NCBI GenBank assembly: GCA_037126765.1
Contig: JBBCBC010000019.1
Span: 33,874,222-33,938,221 of the forward strand
Origin: Stenogyne calaminthoides
Taxonomy: Eukaryota; Streptophyta; Magnoliopsida; Lamiales; Lamiaceae
DNA: 64,000 nt
Direction: 5' to 3'
Part shown: piece by piece, positions 25,095 to 36,428 of the stretch
How positions within the stretch are numbered: position 1 is the first letter of the stretch
How the letters are laid out: each line of letters begins with the position of its first letter
Translations under genes and position numbers: made by a program
The notes under the pieces: model-generated
Database searches by the model: none
Told to the model about the DNA's origin: nothing
The model's input: the letters and a program-made list of their open reading frames with translations, nothing else

Positions 25095-27173
25095 AAAAAT
25101 CTACAGAAGTATCATGAGATCATCGCATACAAGTTTCCAAGTCATAAAAGATATCATTAGGTTATAAAACATGCATGATTGAACGAATCAATATATATTT
25201 ACCTGTATATGAGGGCTCGATAGCCCCGCGATGTGAGATCCATGTGATATGGGATCATGCTCCCCGCATCATGATAAAACCTGATTTTATCCGTGCACAA
25301 ATCCCACTTACAAATTATACTTCCCTGTTGCAATTATGATAGTTTTTAAGCCCCTTAAATTCATCAATGATTGAACTTAGCTAGCTAAATGGGAGTATTA
25401 AACTCACACTTTCAGCATGGATTGCTTGCCTAACTGCTTCATTGGTCAGCCATGCAGTTGCAACTTCATCACTCTATACAAATTCAATCCACTACACTTA
25501 GAAGAACAAGCATGAATCTAATTAAATCATGTTTGCAAGTTTGTTAGTGATACTTTTACAACACATGGGAGGCCTCCAGTTTTAACTTCTGGCCAAGATG
25601 GGACGTCACCCATCTTGCTATGCAGGAGCTCTAAGAGGCCAGGCGCGGCCAAACATTCTTTTTCTAACGGGTAAAGGCCTTTCCGTCTCCCCCAATCTTC
25701 TGAAACTTTGAGGTAAGTTTATTTTCGCGAGTTGGATCGTATAATTATCTGGTGCGTGATAGCATGGCTCAAGAATGTCGTACTTGTTTAGGCCCTCGAG
25801 TTCCTAAAATGACTCGAAAATGTAGAGCAGAATGTCAAAATTTTGTGGAATTAAACTAGAATGTGACTTATAATCTTACTTTATGAACTTCTTCAAGCTT
25901 GTTTTCACAACTCTCACTCTTGGTGTTGTAGTATATACCATGGCATTCCCCATTGACTGACTGCAAATGAATTTATATTTGTAGGAATTTTATGTTAACA
26001 AATGATGGAGGTAATTTGCAATTTTTTGAACTCAATGGAAATTATCATTACAATATTTGGTCTCCTATTATAAAGTAGCATAAATACCTCAAATAGTTCA
26101 TCTGATATAAGTCCCATTCCATGTGCAAATGGTACAAGAGAATTCCCATCAAAGTCCATATCAGCAACTCCATTTCCCACCAAGTACCCCTACATATAAT
26201 TTCACCATCATTTTACTTACTGCAACACACAATAAAATGTAAATTAACGTGTAAAATCATTCATACCTTAAGATTAAGAATAGGCTCCACACCTGCTTCA
26301 ATCCCTACAAAATCATGATAAATCTCATATCATAAGCTTAATGTTAAAATGATACTCCAAACTTGATCATTCGACGATATCCTCCTACCTTGAGCCCACG
26401 GGCGTAAAGCCAAAGTTGGGACGTAAATTCCAGCGTACGATTGTCCAGATATGTAAAACGGATTGGATTGGAATTCCGAGAAGAGCTCAAACCACTAGGA
26501 CATAGAGTCAACAGTGCATGTTTAACTCAAATGGATGCATGTAGGAAAATATATATAACTAAAGTAATTATAGTAGGAATTTGCTAATTTGCACCTTGAG
26601 GAAAAATGTGTGAGTCAGAAGCAGTGGTTAAGTCTCCTGTGGTGTAATCAGATGCATTTCCAGAGTAAGAGAATCCAACACCAGCAGGGGAATCTAGATA
26701 TATAACACTAGATACCTACAAATGTTGTATAATATTCATAGTTAATTTAAATGAGATGCATTAAACAGAGTTTTTATTAGGTTGGGATTTTACATTACAT
26801 AATGGTGTTGAACCCGTATTTTAATTAATAAAATGAAAGTTTATAACCTTGGACCAACTGTATGGATTTAGATGTAAGGTGGGGAGGGATCCAGGTTCTT
26901 TTCCTGCTTCAAAATTGAAAGGACCTGCAAAATGTGAATTAAATTACCAAATTGTTCAAAGTCATCATTTTTTAAGAATGATATCCATGACTAACATGGT
27001 GACATTTAAAAGTGCAAAATTGAAATCATTAGTCTCTTAGTTGCAGTAATATGAAAACATCATTAATAGTTGTGAATGAATAATACAACTCAAGAAAACA
27101 AACATAAATCACATCTAATATGCTTAATTCATCTGCAGATGAATCTAAAAGTTCACTATAACTAATTTGCTTT

Positions 27174-27735
27174 TGTGAGAGTCAAGTGATGTAGAAGTAA
27201 ATCCTGAGCAGAAGTGAAATCGTCCTGAAGTAAAGTAGCCTGAATGGGTTTGTTCAGAATCAGCCTGAATTTCAGTTTTCTACTGATCCTGATCCTGACC
27301 CTCAGACGGATTTTCAGTTCAGGACTGAGAGTTCAGTGGAAAAACGCGCGACTACTGAAGCGGTTATTCTGTTATTTTTGGTTTCCGATTATGTTAGATG
27401 GTTACTACTATAAATTGCGGGCTTCACCAATTATCTTCATAACAAGAGAGAGTGTTATTTTTCTGGAAAAGTTCATATCAACTGAGAGAAGAAAGAAGTT
27501 CTTTAGAGATTTCATAAGATCGTTTCTAAATCTCGATCGATTGAGGGTTGTAACTGTTCTGAATCGTTCATTGTTGATAGTGAAAGAGTGCTCTGATCCC
27601 GTGGATGTAGGTTTTACAACCGAACCACGTAAATCGTTGTTGGTGTTCTTGTTTTGCGATTTCGATTTCATTCGTTCTTGTGTGTTTCGTTTTCTGAGCT
27701 TTGAATCTTGCGACTCAATTCGATATTGATTAACA
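27174..27735 (+). mobile_element. Probable solo LTR in intron 2 of the SCPL pseudogene
   Basis: A ~562-bp block begins TGTGAG and ends TTAACA, with flanking 5-mers GCTTT (27169-27173) and GCCTT (27736-27740), which match at four of five bases. It contains a TATAAATTG stretch near 27410 and a 3' part with GTGGATGTAGG and AACCGAACCACGTAAA, typical of the R-U5 part of plant Ty1/copia LTRs. A 161-codon open frame over it is judged fortuitous. No internal region or second LTR is next to it. Confidence 0.5.
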
Positions 27736-28514
27736 GCCTTCACCCCATCACGAAACATATTTGAACCAATATCACTCGAACTCTCTTTTCCGAGTGTCAC
27801 TATTATATATACATAGTGTCACTATTTAAATAAAACTTGATTTTTAGACAGTGACACTTCATAGCACTACCATAATAGTGTCGCACAATAGTGATACTTG
27901 GAAAAAAAAATCCACACGAAATCGAGCTCACATAATTTTTTGCCCCAAGTTTTTATTTGAAGTGGGTGAAAATCTACATATTAAAATAGTGTATAATTTC
28001 AATTTTAAGAAAGTCAAACTCTCTAAATAAAAATCTTCCAAAAAAATAAAATGAAAAAAAATAATATCAATATCCAAATCCACTCCTGATATTAATTAAT
28101 GATGTGGAATCTCCTTACCATTTTCATAAACAAAGGCATCAAAGCTAGAGCAGCCTGGACCACCATTAAGCCACAGAACAACTGGGTCTGTTGATGGATT
28201 CTTTTCTGACTCAACAAAATAGTAGTACAATGTCTTCCCATAACTCCCATATAAGCTCACATACCTGTTACCAAAATTTGAAATTAATTACAATAGTCAT
28301 AACAATAAAATTAAATTAAAAAAATATATATACAAAGCTTGAAGATGTGTAGAATTTGATACCCAGAGTAGTGTTTGGATGGAAAAGTGGCATGAAAACC
28401 AGGAAGTGATTTTACAAGAGCAGCTTCAGGTGCTGATGAAGCTGTTTTGAAAGTCAAAGCAAATGCAAAGAAGATGATGAGAGTTAGGTAGGAGAAAAAA
28501 ACATGACTTCTCAT

Positions 28515-30628
28515 GTTTAATTAACTAGACTAGTTTGTACGAAAACATTTATTTGATTAAAAGTTTGGAATATAAGAGGGAAAATATTTTGCTTTATTTT
28601 ATTATTCATACTATGTAATTTCTGTATGGAGCCGACAGCGACATAAATGTTGGTAATTGGTACAGTGGTGGGCTTTTCTGACTTCTTATTTGTATTTTCC
28701 AAATTTTTTGGCCTTTTTTTATCATTTTTTTATGGTACTAGACTACTAGTGCACTTTTGGTTTTGCAAAAAGCTAGCGTTATCACTGGTGAAGTCTTTTT
28801 ATGGATTTAATTCAATTATTATCTCTTTAAAATTTAAAATTATCAATATAATATAATGGGTGGATTTTACACCACCTTTGCAAGTCTTGTATCTGTTTCA
28901 TAAACAAGAATTTAAACGTCTGTTATACAAAATTAAAAACGTAAAAGTATTCCAAATAAAGCGTCTGTTATGTTCATATATTAACAGATTTTTTCTCGTA
29001 AAAATAATCGACTTTCAACATAATAAATTCTTGACGCTTAAAATACACTATGAATAAGACATAAGACTGCGGGTCATCTGAAATATAAATCTAATATAAT
29101 ACATGTATTACTATTAGGCATGGATGGGTAGCTATGAATACGAGTTTAACAGTGATCCTTATTAAATTATGAAACCACTTGGTACAGCTGAATACGGGCA
29201 TCTTAATTTAAGCAGGATCCGGATTTAATCTCCCCGCCCCAACACGTATTACCTCCATTTTCCCCTCATTTCACTGTTCCCTTTAGGAGTAATTAATGTT
29301 CCGACGTGAAGGTATTAAGTTAGACTGCTTCTACAGTAACTTTTGCTAGTCAATTTTGCCCTATCTCCACTTTTTTTTTTTTTAATTTCTAGATTAGTTT
29401 CAATTGCTTCTCTCTTGTGCGTCGTGTATGAGATATCAGAGATGTTGAAAATATTTCGAACCCTAAAAAATCAGCAAAATCTCTCCGGCGGTGTTGTATA
29501 AAGGTCGACGGCGGCCCCACGGCGACGTTGTATAAACCGGACATCTAACCAGGTATTCTATTAGGTTTTTTGTTTTTTTTTTTTTGATGTTTTGTTGTAT
29601 CGATTTCCCATATAATCTGTGAAATATGAAAAGTAAGATTCATTTAACCTCGTTCTTTGATTGAGTTTTTATGGATCAATTTCTGAAGAATGTGAAGTTT
29701 GTTTGTTGAGATTTTATTTTCTGGTGTTGTATTGTGTGAATGGGAAATGCATCTTTAAGTTAGTCTCGCAATTGCATTACGTTGTAACTCATATGTTCTT
29801 GGTACTGATTTTATATAGTTTGAAGATTGGTTGCTGCTTCTGCTGTATTTGAAACTCTGAAAATTGGGTGGGTAGTTTTGTTGTTTTAGGTGAATTCCTA
29901 CACCAGCGGAGAAGTATAGTTTCGATAATTGCATTTGGTTTATCTGTATTTTGTTTATTGATCTTATTTGGTTGACTGTGATTTTTCAATTAATGACACA
30001 CATTTCTTACTTGTCTTTGGCTGTGAACCTTCAATTTATCCTTTCCGTTTCTCTGCATATGGAAGGAGTTTATATTACAATTTCATTAAAGAAATGGAAG
30101 TGTGTTTATAAAACATATAAAAAAATCCATTTAGATTTTAAGTGGTTCTAAAATCAAGTATTTGTGTTGAGACCTGGATAATGACTCTTCCAAATTCCAT
30201 TTGCTTGTGTAATTGATTAATATCTGGGCGGTTGCAGGTATTTGAAAGTATATTCAAGTTATTCGTTTTCTCATTTTCGATCCATTTAAGTTTATTCATG
30301 CTGTAATTTCCCTGCAGGCTTGACAAAACTAAATTGTAGTTTATCTGATTCATGTTGTTAGGGCAATCACAAATTTTCTTTTTTATCTTTTTAACATTTG
30401 TTGAGTTCATCTCTAATTAGTTGTTAGTTGAGCAATAGATCAGAGCTTTGAGTTTGTGGGTTGATTTCCAGTTCAATCTTTAGGTGTTAATCTAGTCTCA
30501 ACTCATGTACTCCAGCTAAATATGTTGTGATCTTTGTGTTTGGGGTATTTCTTGATGAGAGTGATTGTGTTTTAGTTTGATTCTCTGGTTGTTATTGTGG
30601 GAGTTTATTGACTGATTTGAGGGCATAG
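28515..30628. other. Intergenic, with a possible 5'-UTR-like GC-rich island near 29480
   Basis: Upstream of the SCPL pseudogene the sequence is AT-rich. At about 28860-29060 there is a stretch weakly like the foldback MITE family (AAAATACACTATGAATAAGA). At about 29455-29545 a local GC-rich patch has AACCCTAAA followed by two CGGCG..GTTGTATAAA phrases, which looks like a former promoter or leader. No coding exon was recognised between it and the PAGM-like exons at 30629. Confidence 0.35.
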
Positions 30629-31006
30629 CTTCAATTATGGGTGCCTTTGCCACAGATATGGGAGTTGTGACAACTCCTTACTGTACTGGATGGTTCGTGC
30701 TAAAAATAAGGGCATAGAAGCATCTGAACTTCATTATTATGACCAGCTCTTGACTTCTTTTAGGTTGGTTTAAGTATTAGGCATGATATATTTTTCAATT
30801 ACTTTGACACTTTGACCCACATTAAGTTTAACAGAGGTTCCTCATTTAGATTGTTATGAGTAATTTCAGGTGCTTGTTGGATTATAGCTCACAAGAAAAC
30901 GGCAGCAAAAAAGCAGGTGGCAAGTTGATAGTGGATGCAGCTGATGGTGTGGGCTTGCACATGCTCTAATTTCAATATGAGTGTGGAACTAAGAATTTAG
31001 CAAAGG
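30629..31006 (+). pseudogene. Two-exon fragment of phosphoacetylglucosamine mutase
   Basis: The full enzyme (about 550 residues) interconverts GlcNAc-6-P and GlcNAc-1-P in UDP-GlcNAc synthesis. Exon A (about 30629-30763) encodes GAFATDMGVVTTP, loses one base, then reads LYWMVRAKNKGIEASELHYY and DQLLTSFR to a donor AG|GTTGG. Exon B starts after TTTCAG at 30870 and encodes CLLDYSSQENGS, KKAGGKLIVDAADGVG, then frameshifted sequence to about 31006. These match consecutive family blocks on both sides of an intron. The N-terminal third, the catalytic serine loop (TASHN) and everything after DGVG were not found nearby, so this is a truncated genomic fragment. Confidence 0.75.
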
Positions 31007-33430
31007 TACTTAACTCGAGTGTCATGTTGCAGCATTGTTTCAGACCCTATTTTGCTTAATTAATCTCATTGCTAAAGCTTTTTTCTTTAGCCATATGCCA
31101 GAATGAGTTGTATAGTTTGGAAACTCTGTTTGTAAACTAACTTTTCAAAGCATATTATTAGCAATATTTAAGAGGACAATTTTTGCTCATAGAAGCATTT
31201 TATAGGAAGTTGTGATTGCAAAAGTTTATCAGGAAGCAATTTACATCCAAACCCCACTGTTTCATATCCTCTTTGTTGTAATTTTGACTTCAGGTATGAT
31301 TGATATGTGTTGATATTAAAGACTTTGATTTGTATAACTGGAAGTGAATCCCCTATTGTCGTCGTTCTTTCTGAAAACATGGAATCTGGATTTGCTAGGG
31401 TAAGCGTGTATTCAGCTTTTACTTCTGAGACTATTAGCATTTGTGTGTGCTTTGATGGATTTGTAAGATGATAAATGAAATTCTTAAGCAGGGAAAGTGT
31501 AACTCAAATTCAAGGAATATTTGTATTTAGATGAAACATGATGGGGTTGGTGTGTTTGCCCTTGATGCTCTCTCATGTACACTTCTTGCATGCCTTCATT
31601 TATTTGGATCTACATAACATTTTCTTGATTTTGGATATTGCATTTGCAGATAATGATGAAGATTAAAAGATTTGATAAAGAGTCCAAACATTTTGTTCAA
31701 AGAATGTTCGAGCTCATGCTTTGGTTATAAACAGTATTATGACACTTTTTGCTGAGGAAATCTGCAGTTTTAGGTGCTTACTCCTAGTGTTTTTTTGAGA
31801 ATAATATATATTGTTGCATATTTGATTGTACCTCAGGCATAAGATACCATGTTTTGTTAATTTTTGCATTTTTTCTTTGGTTTGAATAAAAATTATGGAG
31901 TACTATAATGCTGCACAAAAAGGTTATGAAAGGTGTTTGACACCACAATTTCTTTTATAAGACACAATTATGTGTTCAATTTATCAAAGTACAGAGTAGT
32001 GAATAGCAAAATCCATGATAAAATTGATTTTGCAAGTTTGATCCCAGCATTTAGGAATAGATGTCATCTTTGAAAGTTCTTATTAATGAAAGTGAAATGC
32101 CTTTAAATATCAATTTATTAAAAGAGAGGTTCAACTTTCCTAAGCCTCTCAAAGAGAGGTTCAAGCATGGTAAAAAATATGGATATGATCACTATTAATA
32201 CTACATGTTAAACAACTGTCGGCTGTCATTTTGGGTGCCAAGATGGAGGGAAAGACGCGACAAATATAAAATTACAATAATTTCGAGTGAAAATCACGAA
32301 AGAAAACCAAGTATCAGCAGCCTTGGATGCCCAAAATCGTGAAAATACAAAACTCCGAAATTTTGCACGTTTCGTTGGAGAAATTGTCGCCTGAAATTTT
32401 GAACGGTGAATGGGTGCAAGATTTTATATTTTAGGACAAGGATAAATTTGTAATTTCCATGAAATTTCCAATTTTATCTGTTTTTATTACACTTAACCAA
32501 ATGTCATACTAATTTTATACATGTTTATTACCCCCCTATCGTTGGAATACTAATTTTATGTTTCTTGGCATATTACGTCGTCATCAAAACAACATATAAT
32601 ACTACCCACCCGTATTATATTATACTGAATCTTTTTTTCTCTCATACTAATTTCATAACCTCTACCAAGTTTTTATAGTAAAAAAGATTATTAACTATTC
32701 ATGTATCTGTATTTTTTATTTTTTTGAGGGCCTGTATCTGTATATGTAAAAATTAAAAGAGCAACAATTCAATCGTAAAAATTAAAAGAGCAACAATTCA
32801 ATCCACCGGTAATTGCATAACCCAAAACAACCTTGTAAACATTCGAGGATGTGGGGGCTTTTTCGTTTTCAAAAAAGAATGCAAACACATTCTGTTAAAT
32901 TTTAGAATGATTTTACAACATTCTAAAATTTTCATTCTTTTTGTTTGAATTTTTTTTTTTATTGAACTGATTATTTTAAATAATTATAGTAACAAACTTG
33001 AATATTTAATTATGAGTTTAACTCACAATAAGAAAATTTTAAAAATAAAAACATAAAATATTAGTTCTTAATATAATTCAATAGTTTTTATTTGGGATTA
33101 AAATTTTTGTAGCCCAATAACTTTGGCCATTTTGAAATTGGTCCTGTACATACCAGATTGTAATATTGCGCCTGTATGTTTCAATCTTTTTTTGATATTA
33201 GTCCTTAAAATCGGTCAACCCGATTGGTGAAACAGTAAATGTCCACGTGGCATTTAATTTTCCATTCTTCTTTATTTTTTGTCCGCCCCGTGTGTATTTT
33301 TATTTTCATTATATGTTTATCTTTAATTGATAATTTGAATTGAGTCGGTTGGGGTCTACTTAAATGGGTTGGGTTTCGGTCATAATATATTCTTTTTTAT
33401 TTATTTAAATGGGTACTTAAATGGGTCGGG
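31007..33430. other. Intergenic, no recognised gene
   Basis: AT-rich with scattered splice-like sites but no further recognisable exon of the mutase. Includes a 29-bp tandem duplication (32746-32803). At about 33100-33250 lies a stretch of transposon-like phrases (GGTCCTGTACA, TTAGTCCTTAAAATCGGT), probably an old mobile fragment. Confidence 0.4.
32746..32803. repeat. Perfect 29-bp tandem duplication
   Basis: The unit starting GTAAAAATTAAAAGAGCAAC and ending TTCAATC occurs twice without interruption (32746-32774 and 32775-32803), which points to a recent slippage event or an assembly duplication. Confidence 0.95.
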
Positions 33431-33439
33431 TTTGGGTCA

Positions 33440-34026
33440 TAATATGTTCCAGCCAGAGTTGCACGCAGTTTGGGCTCCTCCTTGTGCAAGTGTGCAACAA
33501 TCTCATTGGCACCACTCAAAGCATTCGGTTTTCCTCCTTGTTCCTTCAACCTCTATATCAAAGTATTCACCTCTACTAATCCCCTCCCCATTACCGAATT
33601 CATCCTCACTGCAGCATTTCTCCCCAAATTCAATCAATTTTTCTTTCAAACTCGTCAATTTTCCCCTAAATCATCCCTCGAAACCTCCCCCTCATTCGCC
33701 AATTCATCTTCAATCTCACTCACCTTGCAATTCAGCCTCCCATTGATTTTCTGCTCAAACTCATCCCCTTTCATACCCACCTGAACCGCAACAAACACAG
33801 CCATCACACTCCTCTCAACTTCCAAACTCGCAGCCAACTCACCCACCCGACTCAAATCGGAGCTCAGGGCCTCCTTCTCCGAGTTCGACCGAGCCACCTG
33901 TGATTCCAAATAGCCTCGCGCCTGAACCAGCGACTCCACCTGTTGGCGGCGCTCAAACGCCTCATTGACCAGCATCTGGTTCAGCGACTTGAGCCTCTCA
34001 AGCTTCTCCAAAGCCTCGGAATCCAT
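33440..34026 (-). CDS. Coiled-coil protein, unidentified, possibly truncated
   Basis: The ATG at 34024-34026 opens a 123-codon frame to 33655 that starts MDSEALEKLERLKSLNQMLV and continues with heptad-like, Glu/Lys/Leu-rich sequence (VESLVQARGYLESQVARS, SEKEALSSDLSRVGELAA). The codon composition is GC-rich compared with the AT-rich surroundings, which supports past or present coding. A second stretch in another frame lower down (about 33440-33540) reads GGKPNALSGANEIVAHLHKE, so a frameshift or intron may separate two parts. No known domain is recognised. It could be an intact small gene, a pseudogene, or the 5' end of a gene with introns. Confidence 0.5.
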
Positions 34027-34129
34027 GGAAGGCGCGATTAGTCGGTCCGGGGCAAGGGTTTTTTTATAGTTGGGTCGGTTCTAACCCTGAAACCCGACCC
34101 AGGGATGCAATTAAAGTAAAAAATAATAA

Positions 34130-34505
34130 TTAGTTGACCGAACCTATAGACCCGACCCGAGACCCGACCGAAACCAACCCAACCCTGAAAACCCATTTAC
34201 AATTATTGATTAAATATATATTAATAATTAAAATATATATCTGTAGCGTGGTAAAAAAAAAAAAAAAAAATCGAAAATTAAATGTCGCATGTCTGATTAC
34301 TGGGTTAACCAACCCATTGACCGATTTTGAATTAAAATCAAAAAAAAAAAACATATCTGTGGATATATCACGTCTGTTATGTGAAGGGCCAAATTTGAAA
34401 TGGTAAAAATTATTGGGTGTGAAAAATTTAATCCTTTTTATTTAGATTAAAATTTGTATAACTCGATTATTTAAATATCATTTATTCATACAAAAAACTC
34501 TCATT
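34130..34505. other. AT-rich flank of the complete retrotransposon
   Basis: No gene. The last ~60 bp before the insertion join in register with sequence after 48811 to form a repeat also seen at about 55370-55600. Confidence 0.5.
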
Positions 34506-34510
34506 GTTAT
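34506..34510. repeat. Target-site duplication GTTAT (left copy)
   Basis: GTTAT abuts the first base of the left LTR and is repeated at 48807-48811 directly after the right LTR. Five bases is the usual copia target-site length. Confidence 0.93.
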
Positions 34511-36417
34511 TGTTGGTCCCTGTGAGAATCCAGTCTTACACGTGTATGGGGGAATACAAGTGTTCATGATTTTAAAACTTTTTTCTTGGGAGGTCGGCTT
34601 AGGTCCAAAATCCTCAAGATTAGGTTACGAGAAAGACAGATTGCTCTGGTCGAAGTCTCATCGGCGGTGATCTGTTGCTTTTTGATATCCCGGATAATCC
34701 TAATTGAGTCACCGAGTGTGAGAGATCTCTGAGTTGCTTGGATCAGATAACTAACTTCATCGAATCGGATGAGAGTTCGGTTTGTAATTATCTGTTCTAG
34801 CTACTCGATGCGTCTTGGAATGGTTGGCCCTTAGATTATACTCGTTTTAAACTTTCTTTGAAAACCTTCCGCTTATGAAATAGTGATTAAGTTTGTGAAT
34901 TCTTATCAGCTTTCGATTGGATTGATTGAATATCGATGAAAAGTATGCTTTCAAAAATCAAGTTGATGCAACAATTAAGCATGAGATAAGAAGCGATAAA
35001 AAACGGCGGTTATAGTGGTTCGAGCTATTTCACACAAATGTCTCACGACTCTTGAGAGAAATTCCTTTATCAAAAATGAGCTTTACGACTCGCCGTAGTT
35101 CTTCTTTCAGCTTCGACCGCAGTTTTTTACTACTCCGTGGTTTAGTTCTCAACCCGACGGGGTTTTACATTCCTCAGTAGTTTCTTCTTTCTCGATCACA
35201 CCTGAAGCTTCGGACTACCGTAGGCTAAGCTTCTTCAAGAGTTTTACATTTCTTTCCGTAGTTTTACTAGCTTTCTTTACAACTCTCTTACCAACAAACA
35301 CACTCTCAATCGGCTACCGAGGGTTTGGGGTTTCTTGGTTGGTTTCCATTAGGATGAGATATCGGCTTTTACAATAAAGACAATCTGAGGGTTAGGATAT
35401 CTCGACTGAGCTTTTGGATAAAACTTATCACGCCAGTTTAGTAAATTGAGCTCTTTCAATATAAAAGCACTTGGGAAATTCAAGGTTTTTTGAGTGCTTT
35501 AACTTTCGCAAGAAATAATTTTGGAGCTCTTATTTATGATAAATTTCCGTAACCTTACTATGTAGGGTCACCAAGATTCTGAGGCATACACCAAGGTCAC
35601 TCTTGAAAACTATCCGTTGGAGAGATAAACCGTGAGTTCCTTCTTATAATGTGTGAGAAACAGTATATTTAGAGTTTGAAACTCCCTAACACGTTTTAAG
35701 CAATAACCTTTCATGTAAAGGTCTTCACTTTTTATGATCACGGAACTTTCGTACATCCGACATCTTTTTTTTTTCGTATTTGTCACTTTGGCTCATGTCG
35801 GATGGCAGTACGATGTCATCTTCTCTTTTTTGACTTTGTCTTGATTAAGGGTAAGACACCTTTAACTCTCTTTTGATCACAAACTCGAGTTTGATATAAC
35901 CTTAACAATACTTCGACTTAGTTAAACTTTTATGCGCATTTTGAATGTCTTGGCAATATCTAACTTTTTAAGGCATCGCGTTTCTCTCGATGTGCATCCT
36001 TGAGATAGATATATTGATTGCCTTGGAACATTCGGGTTCATATCGAGCATTCAAGATATTAATGAGTCTTGATAATTCGCGTGCTCTTAGTTTTCTTGAT
36101 CTTGAATCTTTCGGTCTTGATCTTTGCATCTTGAGTCTTACGAGTCTTGAGTCTTCGAGTCTTTAGATTTTATCTTGGCGTCTTTTTTATGAGTCTTCAT
36201 CTTGAGTCTTGATCTCTCGGTTTATCTTTGAGTCTTGAGAGACTATTCTCAAACTATATCTCTTGACTTATACATTTTGCGAGATAACATCCTCGAATAC
36301 TCTAAAACCCTGAATCCCCGACTCGACTATCAAGATCATTCTTTGAACATGTCATCTTCAGGGTTTTGGGATCTTAATCAAAATCATATAATCTTTTATT
36401 TAATTCATCTCCCAACA
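34511..36417 (-). repeat. 3' LTR of the complete Ty1/copia element
   Basis: 1907 bp. The left edge reads TGTTGGTCCC and the right edge CCAACA (ends of the inverted LTR). It pairs with 46898-48806. The upper end contains many GAGTCTTGA-like short repeats, about 36060-36250. Confidence 0.95.
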
Positions 36418-36428
36418 ATTTCCCTTTT
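36418..36428 (-). promoter_or_regulatory. Polypurine tract for plus-strand priming
   Basis: On the element's coding strand AAAAGGGAAAT lies directly before the TGTTGG start of the 3' LTR, as needed to prime plus-strand DNA synthesis. Confidence 0.85.

Larger units (their letters stand above)
24229..28514 (-). pseudogene. Serine carboxypeptidase-like (SCPL20-type) pseudogene
   Basis: S10-family paralogue of the intact gene at 49287-54206. Exons on the minus strand: 28363-28514, 28119-28264, 26848-26924, 26595-26715, 26389-26494, 26267-26304, 26088-26189, 25880-25960, 25560-25803, 25408-25473, 25203-25324, 24619-24732, 24385-24430, 24229-24313. Exons 1-3 are clean: signal peptide, KHYSGYVSLYGSYGKTLYYY, NGGPGCSSFDAF. 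Exon 4 is 121 bp against 123 in the paralogue (two bases lost in the DSHTFLLK codons). Exon 9 is 244 against 237 and acquires in-frame stops. The last exon has an extra A within the PEYKP codons. The last exon is preceded by ATG where the paralogue has the acceptor CAG. The nucleophile motif reads GQSYAG (GESYAG in the paralogue). The following residues, ALRPWAQG, replace AYEVVKG. Other splice junctions match the paralogue, so this is a duplicated gene undergoing decay, not a retrocopy. Confidence 0.92.

Noticed and set aside
27244..27729. 161-codon plus-strand open frame inside the SCPL pseudogene intron, with a 130-codon antisense frame opposite
   Set aside because: It coincides with the probable solo LTR, has no recognisable domain, and lies between two well-supported exons of the minus-strand gene.
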